A DNA stretch of 64,000 nucleotides, from NCBI RefSeq assembly GCF_020447265.1, contig NZ_JAJADR010000002.1:186001-250000 (forward strand). Reading direction: 5' to 3'. The notes beneath the pieces are model-generated. The model was not told the DNA's origin, did no database searches, and saw nothing but the letters and a program-made list of their open reading frames with translations. Positions 50,594-58,687 of the stretch are shown here, one piece after another. The translations under genes and the position numbers were made by a program. Within the stretch, counting starts at the first letter, position 1, and every line of letters starts with the position of its first letter. Source of the stretch: Hymenobacter lucidus. Its GTDB lineage: Bacteria > Bacteroidota > Bacteroidia > Cytophagales > Hymenobacteraceae.

Positions 50594-51697
50594 CTACGGC
50601 GTAAAAGAGCTAACCAGTTTGCCGGCCGGCAGCCGGGCTTCGGGCTGCCGCAGGGAGGAGTTGCGCACTAGCAGCTCGGGACGCAGGGCCACCTGCCGGG
50701 GCGTAAAAGGCGCGCCGTCGGCATCAATTACCTCCAGCAGCAGCCGCACGGCCGCCTGACCCATTTCCTCGCAACGTTGGTCGATGGAAGTCATGGCCGG
50801 CTCGGCGATGAGCGTAAAGGCCTCGTTGCTGAAGCCGGTAATGGCAATATCATCGGGCACAGTGAGACCCTGGCGGCGCGCTTCCTGCATGGCGCCCAGC
50901 GCGCTGTAGTCGCCGGCGGCAAACACGGCGTCGGGCGGCTCGGGCAAAGACAGCAACTCGCGCATGGCCGCAATTCCCTGCTCCTGGTTCATGTCGGAGT
51001 AATGAATCAGGGCTTCGTCGAGGGGAATTCCGGCTTCAGCCAGCGCATCGAGGTAGCCCTGGCGGCGGTTTTTGTAGATGTTCAGGTGCTGGGGGCCAGC
51101 CAGGTGGGCAATGCGGCGGCAGCCCTGACTCAGCAGGTGGCGTGTGGAAACGTAGCCGCCTTCCTGGTCGTCGAGCACTACGGCATTCACTTTGTCGCCC
51201 TCCACGATACGGTCGAAAAACACCAGGGGCAGGCCCCGGCTGCGCACTTTCTCGAAGTGGCGAAAATCGAGCGTGGTGCGCGACAACGACACCAGAATAC
51301 CCGCTACCTGGGCGCTAAGCAGGATTTCGAGGTTGCGCCGCTCCTGGGCCACGTCTTCGTTCGACTGGCAGATGATGACGTTGTAGCCGGCCTTGCTGGC
51401 GGCCGTTTCGATGCCGTGGACTACCGAGGGAAAAAAGCGGCCCTCAATGTAGGGCACGATAATGCCGATAAGCTGGCTTTTGCCCTTGCGCAACGCTGAG
51501 GCCAGGCGGTTGGGCTGGTAGTTGTACTTTTTGGCCAGCTTGAGCACCCGCTGCTTCATGGCCGGTCCGATACTGTGATGGTCGCTCAAGGCCCGGGAAA
51601 TGGTCGTCATCGACACACCCAGCTCCCGGGCCAGGTCGGCCATCGATACGGGGCTGGTGGTAGTTGGTTCGGGGGCTTGTTTTTTTCGGGGAGCCAT
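50594..51697 (-). CDS. LacI-family transcriptional regulator (arabinan locus)
   Basis: 367-residue repressor-type regulator. HTH at about residues 18-40 (MADLARELGVSMTTISRAL), hinge helix NRLASALRKGK, and periplasmic-binding-fold ligand domain with GIIVPYIEGRFFPSVVHGIE, VAGILVSLSRTT, FFDRIV, DAVFAAGDYSALGAM and GFSNEAFT. It likely binds an arabinose-type effector and controls the flanking genes. ATG at 51697. Two operator-like dyads, in its own promoter and in the divergent GH51 promoter, point to autoregulation plus control of the plus-strand genes. Confidence 0.92.
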   Translation of the reverse strand: MAPRKKQAPEPTTTSPVSMADLARELGVSMTTISRALSDHHSIGPAMKQRVLKLAKKYNYQPNRLASALRKGKSQLIGIIVPYIEGRFFPSVVHGIETAASKAGYNVIICQSNEDVAQERRNLEILLSAQVAGILVSLSRTTLDFRHFEKVRSRGLPLVFFDRIVEGDKVNAVVLDDQEGGYVSTRHLLSQGCRRIAHLAGPQHLNIYKNRRQGYLDALAEAGIPLDEALIHYSDMNQEQGIAAMRELLSLPEPPDAVFAAGDYSALGAMQEARRQGLTVPDDIAITGFSNEAFTLIAEPAMTSIDQRCEEMGQAAVRLLLEVIDADGAPFTPRQVALRPELLVRNSSLRQPEARLPAGKLVSSFTP

Positions 51698-51710
51698 AAA
51701 GGGGAGATAC

Positions 51711-51728
51711 TACACAATGCTTTGTGTA
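51711..51728 (-). promoter_or_regulatory. LacI operator-like dyad in the regulator's own promoter
   Basis: TACACAA-TGCT-TTGTGTA: 7-bp arms. It overlaps TATCTTTA (51727-51734 on the minus strand), a TAnnTTTG-like -7 box, and ends 14 bp before the LacI ATG. Repressor binding here would block the promoter. Confidence 0.7.
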
Positions 51729-51734
51729 AAGATA
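51727..51734 (-). promoter_or_regulatory. Putative -7 box of the LacI-type gene
   Basis: TATCTTTA on the minus strand matches TAnnTTTG in seven of eight positions and abuts the operator dyad. Confidence 0.45.
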
Positions 51735-51890
51735 GTATTATCTGTTATCCATCATAATGAAACGGCCTGTTTCGTGCGTTGTTGAGCTTGTCGAGGCCAG
51801 CATGCCGGTAGTGGCCATTGAAGCTTCAAGCAGCACTTCGCACGAAATTTTGCCGGACAGGCAGCCGATGTTGTGAATTTCTTATTACTT

Positions 51891-51908
51891 TACACAATCG
51901 ATTGTGCC
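51891..51908 (+). promoter_or_regulatory. LacI operator-like dyad in the GH51 promoter
   Basis: TACACAATCGATTGTGCC contains the perfect 14-bp palindrome CACAATCGATTGTG (51893-51906). It shares CTTTACACAA-N4-TTGTG with the site at 51711 and lies 113 bp before the GH51 ATG. In both sites the preceding CTTTA may be part of a -7 box. The surrounding gap 51698-52020 holds no gene. Confidence 0.7.
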
Positions 51909-52020
51909 TATTAAAACCCGGTATTTCTCACCAACCCGGCGACGGCAGCCTTAAAAAGCGGCCCAGGCACTCCCGACGCAGACAGCTGCTACTCCGCGCT
52001 TCGTCATTTCAACTCTCCAT

Positions 52021-54141
52021 ATGCCCACCTTCCTTCCCACCCGATTTGCGCAGTTGGCCAGTGGCCTCACCTTGTGCAGCACCCTCAGCCTCGCTCCGGC
52101 CCTGGCCCAGCCCACCAAGCCCACGGCCGCCAATACCCTCACGGTGCAGGTCAACAAGCCCGGCGCACCCATCGCCAAAACGATGTACGGCTTGTTTTTT
52201 GAGGACATCAACTTCGCCGCCGACGGCGGGCTGTACCCCGAGCTGGTCAAAAACAAGTCGTTTGAACTCGACGAGCACCTGCTCGGCTGGCGCGGCATCC
52301 GGGGCGCGGCGGCGCTGTCGACTTACACCGTGTCGGGCCAGCAGCCGATTAGCGCCACCAACCGCCACTTTCTGCGCATGACGGCCGCCACGGCCAGCCC
52401 CGACGCGGGCTTTATTAATGAAGGCTTCCGGGGCATGGGCATCAAGCAGAGCGCCGAATACACGTTTTCGGTGTATCTGCGGCGCGGACCGGGCAGCGTG
52501 AGCGGCCTGAACGTGACCTTGGAAGAGGATGGCCAGCGCGGGGCGGGCCCCGAAGCGGCCGGCTCGGGCCGGGTGCTGGCCCAGACCAAAATTACGGGCC
52601 TCACCGGCGAATGGAAAAAGTATACGGCCGTGCTTAAAGCATCGGGCACGGCGCCCCGGGCCCGCCTCAAGCTCACGATGGAAGGCACCGGCACCCTGGA
52701 TCTGGACGTGGTGAGTTTGTTTCCGAAAGACACCTGGAACAAGCGCGAAAACGGCCTGCGCACCGACCTAGTGCAGCTGCTTAAAGATATGAACCCGGGC
52801 TTCCTGCGCTTTCCTGGCGGCTGCATCGTGGAGGGCCGCAACCTGACCGAGCGCTACCAGTGGAAGGAAACCATCGGCGACGTGGCCACCCGCGTGCCGC
52901 TGGTCAACCGCTGGAACATGGAGTTTAAGCACCGCTCAACGCCCGACTACTACCAATCATTTGGCCTGGGCTTCTTCGAGTATTTCCAGCTTTCCGAGGA
53001 CATCGGGGCTGAGCCCGTCCCGATTCTGAACGTGGGCATGGCCTGCCAGTTCAACTCGGCTGAGCTGGCCCCGTTTACCGGCAGCACGGCCGGCGGACCG
53101 AGTGCGCCCACGGCCCCGAGTGGCCACAACCACGCCGACGATGACCCGACGCTGGAAACCTTTATTCAGGACGCGCTGGATCTGATTGAGTTTGCCAACG
53201 GTCCGGCCAGTAGCCCCTGGGGCGCCAAACGCGTAGCCATGGGCCACGCCGCGCCCTTCAACCTCAAGTTTATCGGTATCGGCAACGAGCAGTGGGGCCC
53301 GCAGTATCTGGAGCGCTACGAGCCGTTTATGAAGGCCGTGAAAGCCAAGTACCCCGGTATCAACATCGTGAGCAGCGCCGGCCCGAGCCCCGACGGGGAG
53401 CTGTTTGACAAGGCCAGCCAGCGGCTGCGCGAGCTGAAGGCCGAGGTAATCGACGAGCACTACTACGCCAAGCCCGAGTGGTTTCGGCAGAACGTGGGCC
53501 GCTACGACAACTACCCGACCACCGGCACCAAGATCTTCGCCGGCGAGTATGCCGCCCAGAGCGTGGCCATCGGCAGCCCCGACAACAAGAACAGCTGGGA
53601 CTGCGCCATTTCGGAAGCGGCCTTCATGACGGGCCTGGAGCGCAACGCCGACAAGGTAATTATGGCCTCCTACGCCCCGCTCTTCGCCCATGTGGACGCC
53701 TGGCAGTGGACGCCCGACATGATCTGGTTTGACAACCTGCGCTCCTACGGCACGCCCAACTACTACGTGCAAAAAATGTATTCCACCAACCCCGGCACCA
53801 CCATGCTGCCGGTGCAGCGCGGCGAAAATGCCAAAAACGGCCATGACAACCTGTTTAGCAGCGCCGTAGCCGACGACAAAACCGGCGAAATCATCGTGAA
53901 GCTGGTGAACTACTCTACCGAGGCGCGGCCAGTAAGCATCAACCTGCAGGGCGTGAAAAAGCTGGGCAAAACCGGTAAAGCTACCGTACTGGCCAGCAAC
54001 GACTTGAATGCCGTAAATACCCTGGATCAGCCGCTGAACGTGGCGCCCAAAGATGAGTCGTTCAAGGTGGGTTCGGCCAGTGTAACCTACACGCTGGCCC
54101 CGCACTCCTTCACGGTGCTGCGCATTCCTGGCAAGCGCTAA
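52021..54141 (+). CDS. GH51 alpha-L-arabinofuranosidase
   Basis: 706-residue secreted enzyme cleaving alpha-L-arabinofuranosyl side groups from arabinan or arabinoxylan. Signal peptide ends ALAQ. Acid/base Glu423 in GIGNEQWG and nucleophile Glu509 in IFAGEYAAQ. N-terminal GLFFEDINFAADGGLYPELV is the GH51 entry motif, followed by a carbohydrate-binding-like insertion (about 95-240), the TIM barrel, and a C-terminal beta-sandwich ending SFTVLRIPGKR. First gene of the plus-strand block, behind an operator. A GH43 gene follows after 18 bp. Confidence 0.95.
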   Translation: MPTFLPTRFAQLASGLTLCSTLSLAPALAQPTKPTAANTLTVQVNKPGAPIAKTMYGLFFEDINFAADGGLYPELVKNKSFELDEHLLGWRGIRGAAALSTYTVSGQQPISATNRHFLRMTAATASPDAGFINEGFRGMGIKQSAEYTFSVYLRRGPGSVSGLNVTLEEDGQRGAGPEAAGSGRVLAQTKITGLTGEWKKYTAVLKASGTAPRARLKLTMEGTGTLDLDVVSLFPKDTWNKRENGLRTDLVQLLKDMNPGFLRFPGGCIVEGRNLTERYQWKETIGDVATRVPLVNRWNMEFKHRSTPDYYQSFGLGFFEYFQLSEDIGAEPVPILNVGMACQFNSAELAPFTGSTAGGPSAPTAPSGHNHADDDPTLETFIQDALDLIEFANGPASSPWGAKRVAMGHAAPFNLKFIGIGNEQWGPQYLERYEPFMKAVKAKYPGINIVSSAGPSPDGELFDKASQRLRELKAEVIDEHYYAKPEWFRQNVGRYDNYPTTGTKIFAGEYAAQSVAIGSPDNKNSWDCAISEAAFMTGLERNADKVIMASYAPLFAHVDAWQWTPDMIWFDNLRSYGTPNYYVQKMYSTNPGTTMLPVQRGENAKNGHDNLFSSAVADDKTGEIIVKLVNYSTEARPVSINLQGVKKLGKTGKATVLASNDLNAVNTLDQPLNVAPKDESFKVGSASVTYTLAPHSFTVLRIPGKR

Positions 54142-54159
54142 GCGTTGATTCGTACCGCT

Positions 54160-55161
54160 ATGAAAACGAATCCAAGGTCCGCTTTCCGCCCGCTGCTCAC
54201 TGGTCTGCTGCTCGCGGCGGCTCCTACCCTGGCCCCGCAGGTAGCGCGGGGCCAGGCCGCACCGGTGCCAGTAGCCGCCAACCCCATCATCAAGGACAAA
54301 TACACCGCCGACCCCGCCGCGTTGGTTTACAACGGCACGGTGTACCTCTACGCCGGCCACGACGAAGCCCCAGCCCGGCAGGAACGCTACGTGATGAACG
54401 AGTGGCTCTGCTATTCTTCAACCGACATGGTGAGCTGGCAAGAGCACCCCTCACCGCTGAGCGTCAAGGCCTTTGCCTGGGCCAAGGCCGATGCCTGGGC
54501 CTCCCAAGTGATTGAGCGTAATGGCAAGTTCTATTTGTACGCGGCCGTGGAGCACGGCACCATTCCGGGCAAAAGTATCGGCGTGGCCGTGGCCGATAGT
54601 CCCACCGGGCCTTTCAAAGACGCGCGGGGCTCGGCCCTGATTACCAACGACATGACCACCCAGGCCAAGATCAGCTGGGACGATATTGACCCCACCGTGT
54701 TCATCGACGGCAAGGGCCAGGCGTATCTGTACTGGGGCAATACGATTTGCTACTGGGCCAAGCTCAAGCCCAACATGACCGAACTCGACGGGCCCATCAA
54801 CCAGATTACGACCCTGCCCGGCTTCACCGAAGCGCCCTGGCTGCACAAGGCCAATGGTTGGTACTACCTGAGCTACGCCTACCAGTTTCCGGAAAAAATA
54901 GCCTACGCCATGAGCCGCAGCCCGGAAGGCCCGTGGGAATTTAAGGGCCTGCTGAACGAGGTGGCCGGCAATTCCAACACCAACCACCAGTCGATTATCG
55001 AGTTCAAGGGCCGGCCCTACTTCATCTACCACAACGGCAGCATCCCCACCGACGGCGGCTCGTTCCGCCGCTCCGTCTGCATCGACTACCTCTACTATAA
55101 CAAGGACGGCACGATGAAACGGGTGCAGATGACCACCGAAGGCGTGAAGCCGGCGAAGTAA
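54160..55161 (+). CDS. GH43 family glycoside hydrolase
   Basis: 333-residue secreted enzyme. ATG at 54160 (a TTG at 54145 gives a few more residues) with N-terminal Arg and hydrophobic segment (PLLTGLLLAAAPTLA). GH43 catalytic set: Asp51 in YTADPAALV, Asp in DDIDPTVFIDG and Glu in FTEAPWLHK. LYAGHDEAP and KFYLYAAVEHGT match GH43 arabinofuranosidase/xylosidase groups. Substrate uncertain between arabinofuranosides and xylosides. Third-position and spacing features match GH51, 18 bp upstream. Confidence 0.85.
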   Translation: MKTNPRSAFRPLLTGLLLAAAPTLAPQVARGQAAPVPVAANPIIKDKYTADPAALVYNGTVYLYAGHDEAPARQERYVMNEWLCYSSTDMVSWQEHPSPLSVKAFAWAKADAWASQVIERNGKFYLYAAVEHGTIPGKSIGVAVADSPTGPFKDARGSALITNDMTTQAKISWDDIDPTVFIDGKGQAYLYWGNTICYWAKLKPNMTELDGPINQITTLPGFTEAPWLHKANGWYYLSYAYQFPEKIAYAMSRSPEGPWEFKGLLNEVAGNSNTNHQSIIEFKGRPYFIYHNGSIPTDGGSFRRSVCIDYLYYNKDGTMKRVQMTTEGVKPAK

Positions 55162-55177
55162 CCGCCTGCTAAAAAAT

Positions 55178-55275
55178 GTCATTCCGAGCGTGAGCGAAGC
55201 GGAGTCGCAGCATCTCGCGGGCAGTGGTAAGCAAAACAATGCTGACTGCAACGGCAGCCCGCGAGATGCTGCTGC
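55178..55275. repeat. GTCATTCCGAGC repeat with inverted CATCTCGCGGGC arms
   Basis: GTCATTCCGAGCGTGAGCGA starts at 55178; arms CAGCATCTCGCGGGC (55208-55222) and GCCCGCGAGATGCTG (55258-55272) are complementary. It lies between two GH43 genes and provides the upstream region of the second. Confidence 0.75.
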
Positions 55276-55325
55276 TTGCGCCCCTGCACGACCTTTTTTC
55301 CCTGTATCAGCTCCTCCCTCCTGCT

Positions 55326-56321
55326 ATGCGCTTTTCCTTTCTGAACCCGCTTTGGGCCGTATTTCTGCTTCTGGCCAGCTTACGCGGCCATGCCCAAAAT
55401 GCCCCGGCCTTGATTCCGGCTCACGACCCGGTAATGGCGCGGCACAACGGCACCTACTATATGTTCTGCACCGGGCCGGGCATTGCGGTGTGGTCGTCGA
55501 AGGACCGTAAGAGCTGGACGCCGGAGAAGCCTGTTTTCGCCACGGCGCCGGCCTGGGCGGCGCAGGCAGTGCCGGGCTTCAAAAACCACATCTGGGCCCC
55601 CGATATTTCCTTTCACAACGGCACCTATTACCTGTTCTACTCAGTTTCGGCCTTCGGCAAAAACACCTCCTGCATCGGCCTGGCCACCAACAAAACCCTG
55701 GACCCGAGCGCCAAGGACTTTAAATGGATTGACCACGGCCGGGTAGTGCAGTCGGTGCCGGGGCGGGATATGTGGAACGCCATTGACCCCAACCTGATTC
55801 GGGACGAGGCGGGCACACCCTGGCTCACGTTCGGCTCGTTCTGGGAAGGCATCAAGCTCGTCAAGCTGCGGCCCGACCTGACGGCCCCGGCCCAGCCCGA
55901 GCAGTGGCGCACGGTGGCCCGCCGGCCCCGCAACCCGCAGCTCAACGACTCACTGCCCGGCGACGCCGCCATTGAGGCGCCGTTCATCTTCCGCAAAAAC
56001 GGCTATTACTACCTGTTTACCTCGTTCGACTACTGCTGCCGGGGCCCCCAGAGCACCTACAAAATAATGGTGGGCCGCGCCAAAAACCTCACCGGCCCCT
56101 ACGTCGATAAGGCTGGCATAGCTCTCGACCAGGGCGGCGGCACGCAGGTATTAGCCGGCGACAAAAATTGGTTTGGTCTGGGCCACAATTCTGTCTACAG
56201 CTTTGATAACGCGGATTTCCTGGTTTTTCACGGCTACGATGCTGCCGACAAAGGCCACGCTAAGTTGCGGATTGAAAATCTGAGTTGGGACGCGGCCGAC
56301 TGGCCCATGGTGCAGCCCTGA
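55326..56321 (+). CDS. GH43 endo-arabinanase type
   Basis: 331-residue secreted enzyme; signal peptide MRFSFLNPLWAVFLLLASLR ending near GHAQ. Catalytic Asp34 in IPAHDPVMA, Asp in NAIDPNLI and Glu in AAIEAPFIF. The motif FDYCCRGPQSTYKIMVGRAKNLTGPY and GLGHNSVYSF are typical of endo-1,5-alpha-L-arabinanases of the GH43_4/5 groups. ATG at 55326 preferred; an in-frame codon at 55224 lies inside the repeat. Followed by a perfect terminator. Confidence 0.9.
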   Translation: MRFSFLNPLWAVFLLLASLRGHAQNAPALIPAHDPVMARHNGTYYMFCTGPGIAVWSSKDRKSWTPEKPVFATAPAWAAQAVPGFKNHIWAPDISFHNGTYYLFYSVSAFGKNTSCIGLATNKTLDPSAKDFKWIDHGRVVQSVPGRDMWNAIDPNLIRDEAGTPWLTFGSFWEGIKLVKLRPDLTAPAQPEQWRTVARRPRNPQLNDSLPGDAAIEAPFIFRKNGYYYLFTSFDYCCRGPQSTYKIMVGRAKNLTGPYVDKAGIALDQGGGTQVLAGDKNWFGLGHNSVYSFDNADFLVFHGYDAADKGHAKLRIENLSWDAADWPMVQP

Positions 56322-56345
56322 ATGGAAGCTGAGTTTGTTTTACCA

Positions 56346-56387
56346 GCAAAAAAGCCCGGCGGTATCTGTACCGCCGGGCTTTTTTGC
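56346..56387 (+). terminator. Bidirectional hairpin terminator
   Basis: GCAAAAAAGCCCGGCGGT-ATCTGT-ACCGCCGGGCTTTTTTGC, perfect 18-bp stem, serving convergent GH43 (plus) and GH127 (minus) genes. Confidence 0.95.
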
Positions 56388-56401
56388 TGAGGCCGAAGAA
56401 A

Positions 56402-58453
56402 TTATTTTCCTACCGTCACTTCCGGCGCTTTGCGCGAAATCAGCTCTACATCGGTGAGTTGCTGGGGAAACCAGACGGTCATTTCGCCCTTGCCGCGGTT
56501 AGCCCAGGCGTAGTAGGGAATGGCCGTGAGCGTCTGGCGAGTGGTACTGATACTCGAATTGGCCGCGTCAATCTGCACCGCGGGCACGGTGGCCTGGAGC
56601 TGCATGATGCCGTTGAGCATTTCGGGCTGGAAGCGGGTAGTGAAGGTGGTAGCGGCCGGCACGAGCAGGTTAGAGGCTTTGCCATTATTGTCTTTCCACT
56701 CGGCGCAATACACCACCGGGCCGCGCTGCAGCGCTACTTTGCCCAGGTTGTCCTGCACGCTGGTATGGGCCTGCACCTGCCGCACGTCCATGGGCAGCCG
56801 TACCTCTACCACGTCGTTTTTGCTCCACTTACGGGCCAGCACCGCGTAGCCGTTGCGGGTGGTATAGGTCACGGGCTTGCCGTTTACGTTGATGCTGACC
56901 TGCTCCTGAACAGGCGCGGCAAAGCGGTACAGATCCGACGGCACGGCCTCGCCCAGGGCCCAGCCGGGCAGGCGCACCAGCAGGTTGAAATCGGTAGCGG
57001 TGGCCGGGCTAACGGTGAATTTCAGGTCACCCTGCCAGGGGTAGTTGTTTTGCTGGGTGATGCGGACGACCTTTTTATTGACCGTCAGCTCTGTAGTGCC
57101 GCTGATAAACAGGTTGGCGTACACGTCGTTGCCTTTCTGGGCGTACACGTAGCCGGGCAACGAAGGCATGAGGCGGGCCAGGTTGGTTGGGCAGCACGAG
57201 CAGTCGAACCAGCCGGCGCGCTGAGGCTCGGTTTGGGGGAAGCTGGCACTGCTGCGGATCTGCATGGCGTTGGAGTAAAAGAACGTTTTGCCGTCGAGGC
57301 CCACGCCCGAAATCAGGCCGTTGTACAGCACTTTTTCCAGCACATCCACGTATTTCGCCTCGCCGTGGAGCAGAAACATGCGCTGATTCCAGTACACGTT
57401 GGCCACCGCGGCGCAGGTTTCGTTGTAGGCCGTGGTGTTGGGCAGCTCGTAGTTGCCGCCAAACCGCTCCCCGCCCGGCACCGCGCCGGTGCCGCCCGTC
57501 ACGTAGAGCTTCCGGCTCACCATGTTCTGCCAGATGGTATCCACGGCGGCCAGCAGCTTTTGGTCGCCGGTGAGGGCGGCCACGTCGGCCATAGCCGAGT
57601 ACAGGTATTCGGCCCGCACGGCGTGCCCAACGGCCTCTTTTTGGTCCACTACGGGCTTGTGGTCCTGCCAATAAGAGCCGTTGCGCCAGGCGTCGGGGCT
57701 CTTGGGGTCGTAGCCCTGGTAGTGGCCGCGCTGGTCGATAAAGAACCGGGCAGTACTCAGGTATTCGGGCTTGCCCGTAACGCGGTAGAGCTTCACGAGG
57801 CCCATTTCCACGATTTCGTGGCCCGGGGCCACGGCCCGCTTGCCTGGCCCGAATACCGAGCACACCAGATCGGCATTTTTCAGGGCAATATTGAGCAGGG
57901 TTTTCTTGCCGGTGGCTTCGTAGTGGGCCACGGCGGCTTCGTAGAGGTGGCCCGAATTGTAGAGTTCATGGCTCAGTTCCCGCTCCTTTTCCCACCGCTC
58001 CTTGCCGGCCCAGTTGTGCGGGTGGGCCGGGTCGATGGTGCGGGCCGTGTAAAGGTAGCCGTCGGGCTCCTGGGCCGCCGCTACCTTCCCAATCAGCACG
58101 TCCATGTACTGGTCCAGCTTTTCATCAGGGTAGAGCTTGAGCGAGTAGGAAGCGCCTTCAATAGTCTTGTAGATGTCGGTGTCGTCGAAGGGAAAGATGG
58201 TGGCAAACTTGCCCTGCCGGGCCGCCGCCATTTCGAAGTTCTTCACCCGATTGGTGGCCTCGCAGCGCTGAAACGAAGCCGGAATCGTGACGTCGGTGTT
58301 GGTTTTGAGCCGCGGCAACCAGAAGGAGTCGGCCAGCTTTACCCGGGTAAACGACACGGCCTGAATCGGGTAGTCCGAGCGTTTGACGGACTGCGCCAGC
58401 GCGGGCGCCGTGAGCAGTCCGGCGGCTAAAAAGGAAGTCAGTAAGTGTTTCAT
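56402..58453 (-). CDS. GH127 beta-L-arabinofuranosidase
   Basis: 683-residue secreted enzyme (signal peptide ALAQ). It has the HypBA1-type (alpha/alpha)6 barrel: AGLLTAPALAQ, AAQEPDGYLYTARTIDP, YNETCAAVANVYWNQRM with Cys347 and Glu345, and DCSCCPTNLARLMPSLPGYVY with Cys418, Cys420 and Cys421. In B. longum HypBA1 the equivalent Cys417 is the nucleophile and Cys340, Cys417, Cys418 with a Glu bind zinc. Removes beta-L-arabinofuranose, as found in plant glycoproteins or pectin side chains. ATG at 58453. Confidence 0.93.
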   Translation of the reverse strand: MKHLLTSFLAAGLLTAPALAQSVKRSDYPIQAVSFTRVKLADSFWLPRLKTNTDVTIPASFQRCEATNRVKNFEMAAARQGKFATIFPFDDTDIYKTIEGASYSLKLYPDEKLDQYMDVLIGKVAAAQEPDGYLYTARTIDPAHPHNWAGKERWEKERELSHELYNSGHLYEAAVAHYEATGKKTLLNIALKNADLVCSVFGPGKRAVAPGHEIVEMGLVKLYRVTGKPEYLSTARFFIDQRGHYQGYDPKSPDAWRNGSYWQDHKPVVDQKEAVGHAVRAEYLYSAMADVAALTGDQKLLAAVDTIWQNMVSRKLYVTGGTGAVPGGERFGGNYELPNTTAYNETCAAVANVYWNQRMFLLHGEAKYVDVLEKVLYNGLISGVGLDGKTFFYSNAMQIRSSASFPQTEPQRAGWFDCSCCPTNLARLMPSLPGYVYAQKGNDVYANLFISGTTELTVNKKVVRITQQNNYPWQGDLKFTVSPATATDFNLLVRLPGWALGEAVPSDLYRFAAPVQEQVSINVNGKPVTYTTRNGYAVLARKWSKNDVVEVRLPMDVRQVQAHTSVQDNLGKVALQRGPVVYCAEWKDNNGKASNLLVPAATTFTTRFQPEMLNGIMQLQATVPAVQIDAANSSISTTRQTLTAIPYYAWANRGKGEMTVWFPQQLTDVELISRKAPEVTVGK

Positions 58454-58644
58454 AGCAATGACGAGAGGCAAAAGGTAAAAGCTAGGGCTAGAAGACTAGC
58501 TTTCTTCCTGTGTTTAAGGAAGGAAACTGACGTTCTGGCTTATTTCTTGGCCACTGAAATTCGGTGGAGCCGGGCATTATGGGAGTAAGCAGCTGAAGGC
58601 GAGGATTTATCGACAGAGCAACAGCACACGGGACATTGCCTGGG

Positions 58645-58679
58645 AAGCAGCGGTGGCCCGGTGGCGGCCACCGCTGCTT
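58645..58679 (-). terminator. Hairpin after the T9SS GH43 gene
   Basis: AAGCAGCGGTGGCC with its complement around a 7-nt loop, just beyond the stop codon of the minus-strand GH43. T-run is weak. Confidence 0.6.
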
Positions 58680-58687
58680 TGGGCCGG

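Noticed and set aside
52957..54360. 467-codon open frame antisense to GH51
   Set aside because: GH51 catalytic motifs are on the plus strand; the antisense frame runs past the GH51 end into the next gene with no signal.
56384..58429. 681-codon open frame antisense to GH127
   Set aside because: The minus-strand protein has clear GH127 motifs and zinc cysteines; the antisense product shows no family motif and covers the terminator.
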